A stretch of 64,000 bases of DNA from positions 52,755 through 116,754 of the forward strand of contig JAUJOW010000009.1 in NCBI GenBank assembly GCA_030447445.1. The letters run 5' to 3'. The stretch comes from Acidimicrobiales bacterium (GTDB taxonomy: Bacteria > Actinomycetota > Acidimicrobiia > Acidimicrobiales > Iamiaceae). The notes under the pieces were generated by a model that saw only the letters and a list, made by a program, of their open reading frames with translations, did not search any database and was not told the DNA's origin. The position numbers and the translations under genes are program-made. Positions 12,592 to 20,527 of this stretch are shown in pieces (positions within the stretch are counted from its first letter, which is position 1; every line of letters begins with the position of its first letter).

Positions 12592-13290
12592 GTGGTCCTG
12601 GCCGAGTTGGAGGTGTTCCAGTCGCGGCCGATCGCGCCCACCCGGCGGCTGGCCCTCGGTCGCCGGGAGCTGCCGGTGTCGCCGGGCCCGGGGTTCGGGG
12701 GGATCCTGCTCGGTGGGGTCGTGGCCGGGTTCACCGAGCGCATCGACGACGACCTCCACATCGACCTCCTGCGCCTCAGCCACCAGCTCGAGCAGGGCCT
12801 GCGCATCCCCCAGCCCCGCTTGCGACACCGCCTCCAGGTCGACCACGTTGGCCTCAACCGCCGGGTGCACCGGCTGGTCGCCGAGGGGGATGCTGTCCGC
12901 TTCGAGCTCGACGACACCCCCGGCACGTCGCCGGCGCCGCAGGTCCTCGCCGCGCTGTACGCCGCCGGCGAGCTCGAACCGGGGCCGCGGGCGGCGGTGA
13001 TGGCCGTGGCCCGCAAGGGGCTGCGGTGGCGAGGTCCGGTCGACGACCGTCTCCTCGACTTCCTCACCGACGAGGGGGGGAGCTGGTTCTCGGCGGGCGT
13101 CGCCGACCCGGTGGAGTGGGCGCTCGGGGTCCTCGGGCTTGGTGGGGCGGCGTCGGCCCGGCCCGATGTGCAGCGCCGCTTCCGCGAGCTCCTGCGGGCC
13201 GCCCACCCCGACCACGGTGCGGCCCACGAGGGCGCCGCCCAGCGCATCGCCGACCTCACCGAGGCCCGGCGGATCCTGCTGGCGTCCTGA
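12592..13290 (+). CDS. J-domain-like protein with unknown N-terminus
   Basis: The 232 residues end in a region like a DnaJ J-domain. Around residues 172-230 there is a helix, then RRFRELLRAAHPDHG with the diagnostic His-Pro-Asp at 205-207, then a last helix ITDLxEARRILL-like. The first ~170 residues are not recognised and contain several Arg-rich strands. A J-domain normally stimulates DnaK ATPase, so a cochaperone role is an inference. The GTG start follows TAGGGT by six bases. The next gene follows after 10 bases with its own ribosome site. Confidence 0.7.
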   Translation: MVLAELEVFQSRPIAPTRRLALGRRELPVSPGPGFGGILLGGVVAGFTERIDDDLHIDLLRLSHQLEQGLRIPQPRLRHRLQVDHVGLNRRVHRLVAEGDAVRFELDDTPGTSPAPQVLAALYAAGELEPGPRAAVMAVARKGLRWRGPVDDRLLDFLTDEGGSWFSAGVADPVEWALGVLGLGGAASARPDVQRRFRELLRAAHPDHGAAHEGAAQRIADLTEARRILLAS

Positions 13291-13300
13291 GGAGGGCGGG

Positions 13301-13882
13301 GTGGAGGCCGGGGCGCTCCTGCTGGCACCGGGGGCGGGGAGCGACCGCGACCACCCGACCCTCGTGGCCATCGAGGCCGCCGTCGCGCCGCTGCCCACCG
13401 CCCGCATCGACTTCCCCTACCGGCGCCAGGGCCGCCGTGGCCCCGATCGGGCTCCCACCCTGGTGGCCTGCGTGGTGGCCGAGGCGACCGCCCTCGCCGA
13501 GCGCGCCGGGGTCGACCCGGCCGCCGTGGTCCTCGGTGGCCGGTCGATGGGAGGCCGGATCTGCTCCATGGCGGTGGCCGAGGGGCTGCCTGCCGGCGGG
13601 TTGGTGCTGCTGAGCTACCCCCTGCACCCGCCGGGTCGTCCCGACAAGCTCCGCATCGCCCACCTCCCCGCCATCGAGGTGCCGTGCCTCTTCGTGAGCG
13701 GCACCCGCGACCCGTTCGCCGCCCCCGCCGAGCTGGAAGCGGCCACCGTCGCCGTCCCCGGACCCGTGACCCACCTCTGGATCGACGGTGCCGGCCACGA
13801 GGTCAAGGACCTCGCCTCGACCCCCCGCCAGGCCCAGGTGGTCACCGCCGTGACCGACTGGATCTCCTCGCTGTCGGCGTGA
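13301..13882 (+). CDS. Small alpha/beta hydrolase (TEX30/KANL3-like)
   Basis: A 193-residue alpha/beta hydrolase. The nucleophile elbow is GGRSMGG, the acidic residue sits in SGTRDPF and the His in GAGHEVKD. The short length and absence of a lid match the TEX30/dienelactone-hydrolase-like group; the substrate is unknown. The GTG start at 13301 has an ideal GGAGG (13291-13295) with five bases spacing, directly after the J-domain stop. The two are probably one operon. Confidence 0.8.
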   Translation: MEAGALLLAPGAGSDRDHPTLVAIEAAVAPLPTARIDFPYRRQGRRGPDRAPTLVACVVAEATALAERAGVDPAAVVLGGRSMGGRICSMAVAEGLPAGGLVLLSYPLHPPGRPDKLRIAHLPAIEVPCLFVSGTRDPFAAPAELEAATVAVPGPVTHLWIDGAGHEVKDLASTPRQAQVVTAVTDWISSLSA

Positions 13883-13916
13883 GAGGCAGCTCCGGTCCAG
13901 ATGGTACCGTGATGCC

Positions 13917-14150
13917 ATGCAAGCAACCATCGACAAGGCAGGCCGATTGGTCATCCCGAAGCCGCTGCGGGACCAGCTCGGGCTCCGGCCGGGCCCGGTC
14001 GAGCTCACCGCCCAGGGCTCCGGTCTTCATGTTGAGCCGCTGGCCGGCGACGAGCTGCAGGAGCGATCCGGCCGTCTCGTCATCCCAGCCACCGGGGTGG
14101 ACATCGATGAGGACGTCGTCCGTAGCCTGCGCGATGCCCACCGGCGGTAA
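13917..14150 (+). CDS. vapB: AbrB/VapB-type antitoxin
   Basis: A 77-residue swapped-hairpin AbrB-type DNA-binding protein beginning QATIDKAGRLVIPKPLRDQLGL, the family hallmark. The C-terminal half would bind and neutralise the toxin. Its gene overlaps the PIN-domain toxin gene by 17 bases, the usual antitoxin-first order. TACCGT (13905-13910) lies six bases before the ATG. Such antitoxins normally autoregulate, but no operator was identified. Confidence 0.85.
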   Translation: MQATIDKAGRLVIPKPLRDQLGLRPGPVELTAQGSGLHVEPLAGDELQERSGRLVIPATGVDIDEDVVRSLRDAHRR

Positions 14151-14562
14151 CCGGTCCGGCTCCCTCGTCGACACGAGCGCTGCCGTCGCGTTGCTCGTCG
14201 GTGATCACGACCAGCACGACTCCACGTTCGAGGCGCTCGCCGGCCGCCGGCTCGGGCTGGCTGGCCATGCTGCCTTCGAGACCTTCTCCGTCCTGACCCG
14301 GCTGCCGGCGCCCGCTCGCCGCACGGCCGTCGTCGTCGACCGTTTGCTCCGCGCCAACTTCCCTCACAGCCGTTTCCTGAGCCCGGACCGAGCCGCCGAC
14401 CTCCTGGCCGTGTTGCCGGCCCATGGCATCGCTGGTGGATCGGTCTACGACGCGCTCATCGCCGCCACGGCGGTCGAGCATCGACTTCGCCTCGTCACCC
14501 TCGATCGCCGGGCCGTCGACACCTACCGAGCGCTCGAGGCCGAGATCGAGCTGCTTTCCTGA
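14134..14562 (+). CDS. vapC: VapC-type PIN-domain toxin
   Basis: A 142-residue PIN-domain ribonuclease. The acidic residues expected in the metal site are all present: Asp13 (LVDTSA), Glu49 (AFETFSVLTRL), Asp106 (YDALIAATA) and Asp124 (TLDRR). Start ATG 14134 lies inside vapB, giving translational coupling. VapC toxins cleave tRNA or rRNA; the target here is unknown. Confidence 0.85.
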   Translation: MPTGGNRSGSLVDTSAAVALLVGDHDQHDSTFEALAGRRLGLAGHAAFETFSVLTRLPAPARRTAVVVDRLLRANFPHSRFLSPDRAADLLAVLPAHGIAGGSVYDALIAATAVEHRLRLVTLDRRAVDTYRALEAEIELLS

Positions 14563-14583
14563 CGCCGCGTCGGTCTTCCGTGC

Positions 14584-15537
14584 CTACGGGTGCACGTCGA
14601 CGGGGACGCCGAGGGGCAGGCCGATGTCCTCGACCAGCCGGGTGATCACGGCGTCGCTCACCCGCACGCAACCGCTGCTGACGTCGCGCCCGATGGAGGA
14701 GGCGTCGGTGGTGCCGTGGATCCCCAGGCGGCCGTCGCTGCCGGCGAAGCTGTCGAGCACCTCGGAGAACCCCGACAGGCCGTAGGCGTAGGCCCCGTAG
14801 CCGCTGTTGGTCGGGGCGATGAGGACCCAGGTGTAGTAGGCGCCGCCCGGCGTCGGCCGGTCCTCGCGGCCGATGCCGACGGGTTCGTCGACGAGCACCT
14901 GGTCGCCCCGCCGCACGACCATGCGGTGGCGACCGAGGAAGACGTCGATGCGGTACTCGTGGGTGGTCAGGTCGACGTCGGCGACCTGAACCCACCCGGC
15001 GCTGCCGTTCGGCCGCACCGGGAGCGCCACCTTGAGCCGCTCCCCGGCCCGCTCCAGCACCACGAAGACCTGGGCCACCCCGTACTCGCTCGGGTTGGCG
15101 ATGGTTCGGCTGGGCTCGTCGCCGTCGGCGCTGTCGAACACCGGGACCGAGGACAGCTCGGGTCGGGCCGTGGCCACGAGCGTGGGCCCGGCAGGCAACG
15201 GTGTGGCCGACCCCGACGACGGTGGACCGGACTCCGACGACGTGGTGGGGATCGACGAGGGCGGGATGGACGACGGCGAACCGTCGCTGACCGGACCGGA
15301 CGCCGCCCCGGGGTCGGGGAGGGGGACGGTGCTGGCTCCGGTGGCGAGCGGGTCGTCGCCGAAGGGGGTCGTGGTGGGGGGAGCCGAGGTGGTGGGCACG
15401 AACGGTGCGTCGGCCAGGCGGGGCGTCGTCCCGCTGCACCCGGCCAGGCCGGCGCCGCCGATGGCGACGGCCACAGCCGCCACCCCGACGGCGGCGAGCA
15501 GCGGCGACGGCGACCGGTACCGGCGGCGGGCGGGCAC
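14584..15537 (-). CDS. Lipoprotein L,D-transpeptidase (YkuD domain)
   Basis: Makes 3-3 cross-links in peptidoglycan or attaches proteins to it, outside the cytoplasmic membrane. A hydrophobic signal is followed by lipobox LAGC (Cys34). Next come a long Pro/Ser/Thr-rich linker and a C-terminal YkuD domain. The catalytic block is IHGTTD then SSGCVRVSD, with the His and Cys expected. Start GTG 15537 is chosen because TACGCT (15546-15551) ends eight bases before it; a TTG at 15567 would place that promoter inside the gene. Convergent with vapC. Confidence 0.88.
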   Translation of the reverse strand: MPARRRYRSPSPLLAAVGVAAVAVAIGGAGLAGCSGTTPRLADAPFVPTTSAPPTTTPFGDDPLATGASTVPLPDPGAASGPVSDGSPSSIPPSSIPTTSSESGPPSSGSATPLPAGPTLVATARPELSSVPVFDSADGDEPSRTIANPSEYGVAQVFVVLERAGERLKVALPVRPNGSAGWVQVADVDLTTHEYRIDVFLGRHRMVVRRGDQVLVDEPVGIGREDRPTPGGAYYTWVLIAPTNSGYGAYAYGLSGFSEVLDSFAGSDGRLGIHGTTDASSIGRDVSSGCVRVSDAVITRLVEDIGLPLGVPVDVHP

Positions 15538-15610
15538 GGTTGCGGAGCGTACGGCGTCGGCCGTCAACCGACCGGTCAGCGTCGGCCGTCACCCGACCGT
15601 CACGCGACGG

Positions 15611-17158
15611 TCACGCCGGCGCCGGTGGCACGTCCTCGGGGTTGAGCTCCTCGAGCTCCCGTCGCGCCGTCTCGGGGAACAGGGTGAGCACGAGCACGAC
15701 CACGACGAGCGGCCCCACCAGGAGCACTTGCATGGCGTCGGTGAAGCTGCCGGTCCGATCGGCGATCACCCCGGCGATGACCAGTCCGAGCGCGCTGCCG
15801 CTCACCGACACGAGCTGGATGATGCCGTTGGCCCGTCCCCGTGAACCGGTGGGGAACAGCTCGGGGCCGTAGACGCCGAGGGCGGGCACGGCGGCGGCGG
15901 CGAAGATGGTGCCCACCAGGTTCCAGGCCCACATGGTCCACCCGGCGGTGGCGAACGACAGCGTGGTCAGCACCGCTCCCACGGCCACGCCGACGGCCAC
16001 CAGCAGACGCCGGCCCCGCACGTCGGCCATCCGCCCGCCGACGACGATGCCGATGGCGCCGGGGGTGCTCGTCAGCGCCACGAACAGGGCCACTCGGCCG
16101 GCGGAGAAGCCCCGCTCCTCCCGCAGGAAGTCGTTGAGCAGCTGGGAGGCGGGAGCGGTGAACGAGGAGATGAGGAAGAAGCTGGCGGCGAGCACCCACA
16201 ACCGCCGGCCGTGACCCGAGACCACCGGGGTGTCGGGGTGGGGGGCGACGAAGCGCCGGCTCTCGGGGAGGTGCCGCCCGACCAGGCCCAGCACGGGCAG
16301 GCCGAGGAGGGGGATCAGGTACAGGATGCGCCACCCCCGGACGTGCAGGTCGGCGAGGGGCAGCGCCCAGAGCGAGATGCCGGCGCCGAGGGCACTGGTC
16401 ATCGCCATCACGCTGACGGCGTAGGCCCTTGAACCCTTCGGCATCTCTTCGGCGGCGACGATGCCCACGAGCAGCACCGCGGTGGTCGACAGACCCCGCG
16501 ACAGGGTCTGGGTCACGCCCAGCATGACGAGGTTCGGGGCGACGGCACCGAAGGCGGCCGTCACGCACGAGGCCGCCGTCGACCCGAGCAGCATCCTTCG
16601 CCGGCCCCGTCGGTCGGCGGTGGCCACGAGCACGAGCGACAGCACCACGCCGACCCGGACGGCGGCCAGGGTCGTGCCCTCGGCCGTCTTGCTGCTGCCG
16701 AACTCGTCGATGGCGAAGGTGATGGTCTGTGAGATGAGCGTGCCCAGGTACCCGCCCACGAGCGCCACCGTGCAGAGCAGCCCGAGGACGTTGGCGGCCC
16801 GGGCGTCGAACCGGTCCGGGGGGGCCCACACCGGTTGCTGCGCCCGCTGGCGATCCGTCAGGCGCCGGAGCTCGCGCTTCATCGGCCACACGAACAGCGC
16901 CCCCCAGAAGGGTATGGCCAGGCGGAAGCTCGTGCGCTCGGTGACCTCGACCCGGCCATCGCCAGCGGGGACGGCCGCCACCTCCCGCCGGTAGTCCCGG
17001 AACGGCCCCGACACCGCCTCGAAGGCGGCCTCGCCGACCCGGCGTTCCCGGACGATGTCGTCGCGGGGGCACAGCAGCTCGTCGAGGGCCTCGGGATCGA
17101 CGACGGACGTGGTGACGACCGAGGCCACGGGCTCGGGGAGGCCTCCGGTCGAGGGCAA
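15611..17158 (-). CDS. MFS transporter with long cytoplasmic N-terminus
   Basis: Twelve-helix major facilitator, sugar-porter-like by motifs ADRRGRRRML, LPESRRF, ADVRGRRLL and PTGSRGRANGI. About 100 mostly polar residues precede the main transmembrane bundle, longer than usual. A short hydrophobic stretch LAIPFWGALFVWP lies in that tail. The substrate is unknown. The start is uncertain: TTG 17158 lies 11 bases after TATGCT (17170-17175), while a GTG at 17188 would extend over the promoter. Divergent from murA. Confidence 0.8.
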   Translation of the reverse strand: MPSTGGLPEPVASVVTTSVVDPEALDELLCPRDDIVRERRVGEAAFEAVSGPFRDYRREVAAVPAGDGRVEVTERTSFRLAIPFWGALFVWPMKRELRRLTDRQRAQQPVWAPPDRFDARAANVLGLLCTVALVGGYLGTLISQTITFAIDEFGSSKTAEGTTLAAVRVGVVLSLVLVATADRRGRRRMLLGSTAASCVTAAFGAVAPNLVMLGVTQTLSRGLSTTAVLLVGIVAAEEMPKGSRAYAVSVMAMTSALGAGISLWALPLADLHVRGWRILYLIPLLGLPVLGLVGRHLPESRRFVAPHPDTPVVSGHGRRLWVLAASFFLISSFTAPASQLLNDFLREERGFSAGRVALFVALTSTPGAIGIVVGGRMADVRGRRLLVAVGVAVGAVLTTLSFATAGWTMWAWNLVGTIFAAAAVPALGVYGPELFPTGSRGRANGIIQLVSVSGSALGLVIAGVIADRTGSFTDAMQVLLVGPLVVVVLVLTLFPETARRELEELNPEDVPPAPA

Positions 17159-17169
17159 GGGGCAGCCGG

Positions 17170-17177
17170 AGCATACT
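17170..17177. promoter_or_regulatory. Overlapping divergent -10 elements, MFS and murA
   Basis: The eight bases AGCATACT read CATACT toward murA (17172-17177) and TATGCT toward the MFS gene (17170-17175). Polymerase binding at one -10 should exclude the other. Confidence 0.45.
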
Positions 17178-17202
17178 GAGGCCACCACGACGGAGGTGAC
17201 CC

Positions 17203-18450
17203 ATGGAACGCATCACCGTCCGGCCGAACGGTCCGCTCGCCGGCACCGTGCGCATCGCCGGGGCGAAGAACTCGGTCCTCAAGCTGATGGCGGCCACCGT
17301 CCTGGCCGAGGGCACCTTCGTGCTGCGCAACGCCCCCCGCATCACCGACGTGGGCTGCATGACCGAGCTGCTCCGCTCGATGGGCCTCGCCGTTGACCGG
17401 TCCGCCGACGTGCTCACCATCCACCGTCCCGCCGAGATCACCCCCGAGGCCCCCTACGAGCTCGTCGAGGCCATGCGGGCGTCGATCGTCGTGTTCGGCC
17501 CCCTCCTCGCCCGGGAGGGATGGGCCCGGGTGGCCCTACCCGGCGGCGACGACTTCGGCCCCCGCCCCATCGACATGCACCTCCAGTCCCTCGAGCGGCT
17601 CGGGGCGACGTTCGAGACCGCCCACGGCTACATCGAAGGGCGGGCCGAGCACCTCGTCGGCACCCGCCTGCTGCTCGAGTTCCCCAGCGTGGGGGCCACC
17701 GAGAACGCGCTGATGGCGGCGGTGCTGGCCAAGGGCGAGACGGTGATCGAGAACGCCGCCCGTGAGCCCGAGATCGCAGACCTGGCCGCCTTCCTCAACC
17801 GGATGGGTGCGAACGTGGTCGGCGCCGGCAGCTCCACCATCACCGTCGAGGGGGTGGAGGAGCTGTCACCGGTGGAGCACGAGGTCATCCCCGACCGCAT
17901 CGAGGCGGCCACCTTCCTGGCCGCCCTCGGGGTGGCCGGCGGGGAGCTGGTGCTGGAGGGCGCCCGACCCGACCACATGGACATGCTCATGCAGAAGCTG
18001 GGCGAGATGGGCGTGCGCACCTCGTCGCACCCCGACGGCGTGTGGGGCATGGCCCCCGGCCGGCTCACCAGCGCCGACATCTCGACCCTGCCGTACCCGG
18101 GTATCGCCACCGACTACAAGCCGCTCTTCGTGTCGATGCTGGCCGTGGCCGAGGGGGTGGGCATCGTGGCCGAGAACATCTTCGCCGGCCGCTTCCGCTA
18201 CGTCGACGAGCTCGTGCGCATGGGCGCCGACATCCGCACCGAGGACCACTACGCCATCGTGCGGGGTGTCCCCCGCTTGTCGGGGGCGCCGGTCCGAGCC
18301 CATGACATCCGGGCCGGGGCCGCCCTCGTGGTGGCCGGCCTGGGCGCCGAGGGAGAGACGGTGGTGGCCGACGCCGACCACATCGACCGCGGCTACGAGC
18401 GCTTCGTCGAGAAGCTGCGGGCGGTGGGCGCCGACATCGAGCGGGGCTGA
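17203..18450 (+). CDS. murA: UDP-N-acetylglucosamine 1-carboxyvinyltransferase
   Basis: First committed step of peptidoglycan synthesis: transfers enolpyruvate from PEP to UDP-GlcNAc. Lys22-Asn23 (GAKNS), Arg121 and the closing RGYERFVEKLRAVGADIER are present; 415 residues is normal. The loop position that carries the catalytic Cys in most bacteria (LPGGC) reads LPGGD, Asp116. This Cys-to-Asp form is known from Mycobacterium and Chlamydia and confers natural fosfomycin resistance. Strong ribosome site GGAGGTGA at 17192-17199, so unlike many neighbours this gene has a leader. Confidence 0.95.
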   Translation: MERITVRPNGPLAGTVRIAGAKNSVLKLMAATVLAEGTFVLRNAPRITDVGCMTELLRSMGLAVDRSADVLTIHRPAEITPEAPYELVEAMRASIVVFGPLLAREGWARVALPGGDDFGPRPIDMHLQSLERLGATFETAHGYIEGRAEHLVGTRLLLEFPSVGATENALMAAVLAKGETVIENAAREPEIADLAAFLNRMGANVVGAGSSTITVEGVEELSPVEHEVIPDRIEAATFLAALGVAGGELVLEGARPDHMDMLMQKLGEMGVRTSSHPDGVWGMAPGRLTSADISTLPYPGIATDYKPLFVSMLAVAEGVGIVAENIFAGRFRYVDELVRMGADIRTEDHYAIVRGVPRLSGAPVRAHDIRAGAALVVAGLGAEGETVVADADHIDRGYERFVEKLRAVGADIERG

Positions 18451-18461
18451 CCGACCCGGGA

Positions 18462-18638
18462 TCAGGGCGACGGGGGCGGGGGCGCGCCTTCGGGGTCAGC
18501 TTCGGCATCGGGACGGGCGACGGCCCGAAGGCGGGCCTCGGCCCGGCGGTTGGCCAGCCACAGCAGCCCGGCGAACAGGGCGATGGGGGTGGCCACGAGG
18601 AGGATCTCGTCCCAGCCTCCCTCGTGGGCCACCAGCAC
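18462..18638 (-). CDS. Small single-pass membrane protein
   Basis: A 58-residue protein with start GTG 18638, five bases after the stop of the large membrane protein upstream. Residues ~10-29 form one transmembrane helix (EILLVATPIALFAGLLWLA). It is followed by an Arg/Glu-rich cytoplasmic helix and a Pro tail. The opening AHEGGWDE is unusual. Family not recognised. Tight spacing suggests it works with the upstream multi-pass protein. Confidence 0.6.
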   Translation of the reverse strand: MLVAHEGGWDEILLVATPIALFAGLLWLANRRAEARLRAVARPDAEADPEGAPPPPSP

Positions 18639-18643
18639 CGGGG

Positions 18644-20095
18644 TCAGCCCCCCAGGAGGAGGGTCATGGCGGCGACGGCGGCGAGGCCGACGGCACCGAG
18701 CACCGGCCAGGACGCTCTGGCGGTCACGGCCGGGCCGAGGCGGGCCAGGCACCGGTCGTGGACCACGACGAGGGTCACGAGGAGCGCGGCCACCACCAAG
18801 CCGAGCCGCAGCCAGGCCTGGACGGTGAGGGGCAGGAGGGTGTCGTCGGTGGCGAGGTCGACGATCCCCAGGAGGTCCCACCCCCGGGCGAAGGGGTCCG
18901 ACAGCAGGGCCAGCAGGTTCTGCTGGTCGACCAGGAACGAGGTGAGGTCGTGGGCCACGGCGAAGCCGGCCACCACGGCCACGAAGGCGGTGGCCAGCCC
19001 GACCGCCGTCGGGGCGGCCGGGGTGGCCGGGCTGGCGGGGCTGGCGGGGCTGGCCGGGGTGGCCGGGCCGGCCACGGCATCGGGGTGGACGGCGGCGCCG
19101 ACCGACCGGGCCTCGCTCGGCACGGGTGCGACGTCCGCTCCCGCCGGCCCGGTCAGGCCGGCCAAGCGGTCGCTGGTGCGGGCGCACAGCGCCCAGGCGA
19201 CGACGACGGCCCCAGTGGTCCACACCAGCCCGAGCGTGTTGGCGACGGTGTAGCCGGCGGTGCTGCGGATGCCGAGCAGGTCGGCGTACCACCGGGTGGA
19301 CGACAGCGCGTCGAAGAAGGTGGCGCCGAGGGCGACGGCGATCACCGCAGCCGTGCGCCTGTCGCCGTCGTGGGCGGCGATGGCGGTGAGGGGGTTGCGC
19401 AGCTGGGGTCGCCCGTCCCGCCACCCCAGGGGACTGACCCTGGCCACGGCACCGAACAGCACGGCGAACGCCTCGTTGCGCCGCACCCACGCTCGCCCGG
19501 CGGCCATCCCCCCGGCGACCATGAGGGCGACATAGGCGGTCAGCCACGCCGTCACCGAGCGGGGCTGGAACCCCTCGGGCCAGGCCAGGAGGAGCCATGC
19601 GAAGGTGCCGAGGAGGACGCCGGGCACCCACCAGTCGCCGCCGTCGGCACGTCGGTCCTCATCACCGGCCGGGGCCGAGGGCCGGCGGTGGACCACGGCG
19701 GCCACGGCGTCGAAGGGGTGCACGAGTCTCCACAGGTCACCGAACAGCGCGCTGAGGAGCAGGCCACCGGTCCAGAAGGCGGAGAACACGGCGAGCGGAG
19801 CCGGGTTGGCGCCGATCTGCTCGCTGCCCCACCAGGCGATGGTGAGCACGAGCACCAGCCCGGCCACGCCGGTGGCGCGGGCGGCGATCACCAGCGGGCG
19901 GGGCGCACCGTCGGTCGGCCAGCGGTCCTCGTCCGCCGTCCCCGCCCCGGTGAGCAACCTCGGCCGGGCCCACGACGAGCGCAGCGCCAAGGCCACGAGC
20001 CCGAGCAGCACGAGGACCGTGTAGAGCAGCAGCCCCGGTGACAGCCCGACTGCATCCAGACCCTCGGCGGCATGGGCCAGGAGCGCAGCGGTCAC
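18644..20095 (-). CDS. Multi-pass membrane protein, unknown function
   Basis: A 483-residue protein with roughly ten to twelve hydrophobic helices, from LLLYTVLVLLGLVALAL near the start to the last VLGAVGLAAVAAMTLLLGG. Recognisable but unnamed stretches are WWGSEQIGANPAPLAVFSAF and FDALSSTRWYADLLG. A low-complexity run of repeated Ala-Ser-Pro units (ATPASPASPASPATPA) interrupts it near residue 350. No enzyme motif is evident. GTG 20095 is chosen because TAGGCT (20103-20108) ends seven bases before it. Confidence 0.72.
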   Translation of the reverse strand: MTAALLAHAAEGLDAVGLSPGLLLYTVLVLLGLVALALRSSWARPRLLTGAGTADEDRWPTDGAPRPLVIAARATGVAGLVLVLTIAWWGSEQIGANPAPLAVFSAFWTGGLLLSALFGDLWRLVHPFDAVAAVVHRRPSAPAGDEDRRADGGDWWVPGVLLGTFAWLLLAWPEGFQPRSVTAWLTAYVALMVAGGMAAGRAWVRRNEAFAVLFGAVARVSPLGWRDGRPQLRNPLTAIAAHDGDRRTAAVIAVALGATFFDALSSTRWYADLLGIRSTAGYTVANTLGLVWTTGAVVVAWALCARTSDRLAGLTGPAGADVAPVPSEARSVGAAVHPDAVAGPATPASPASPASPATPAAPTAVGLATAFVAVVAGFAVAHDLTSFLVDQQNLLALLSDPFARGWDLLGIVDLATDDTLLPLTVQAWLRLGLVVAALLVTLVVVHDRCLARLGPAVTARASWPVLGAVGLAAVAAMTLLLGG

Positions 20096-20270
20096 CCGGT
20101 CCAGCCTACGAGCGCCCTTCGGCCGCCGACTGCCGGCGCCCTTGTGTGGCCGACGTCGCAGCGGCCTGGGAACACGGCGACGACCACCGACGTTGGCCAC
20201 CACCGAGCCGGTTCCCCGGCCCCGAGGGACCCGTGGGACACTGGTCCACCGGCCCGGCAGCAGGAGCGAC

Positions 20271-20525
20271 GTGGAAGATCAGGTCCGCAAGACGATCGAG
20301 GCCATCCGGCCGGCCATCCAGGCCGACGGCGGCGACATCATCCTGCGTGGGGTCGACGCCGGCAGCGGGGTCGTCACCGTCGAGCTGATCGGGGCCTGCG
20401 TCAGCTGCCCGGCCTCCACCGTCACCCTCAAGGCCGGCGTCGAGCGGATCATGAAGGACCGGGTACCGGGCGTCACCGCCGTCGAGGCGGTCGGGCTCGA
20501 GTCCGAGAGCGCCGTCTCCCTCTGA
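20271..20525 (+). CDS. NifU C-terminal-domain Fe-S carrier (NfuA type)
   Basis: An 84-residue protein consisting only of the NifU C-terminal domain, with IQADGGDIILRGVD and the cluster-binding ACVSCPAS (Cys43, Cys46). It would pass Fe-S clusters to client proteins. GTG 20271 has AGGAG (20262-20266) four bases upstream. The 175 bases before it hold no gene I can support. The next gene starts two bases after its stop. Confidence 0.88.
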   Translation: MEDQVRKTIEAIRPAIQADGGDIILRGVDAGSGVVTVELIGACVSCPASTVTLKAGVERIMKDRVPGVTAVEAVGLESESAVSL

Positions 20526-20527
20526 CC

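Noticed and set aside
19010..19080. Minisatellite CTGGCGGGG/GGGCTGGC repeats
   Set aside because: The repeated bases encode in-frame Ala-Ser-Pro units inside the multi-pass membrane protein, so it is coding low complexity.
20096..20270. Extended N-terminus for the NfuA-type protein
   Set aside because: The added residues are Arg/Pro-rich and the AGGAG before GTG 20271 clearly marks the start.
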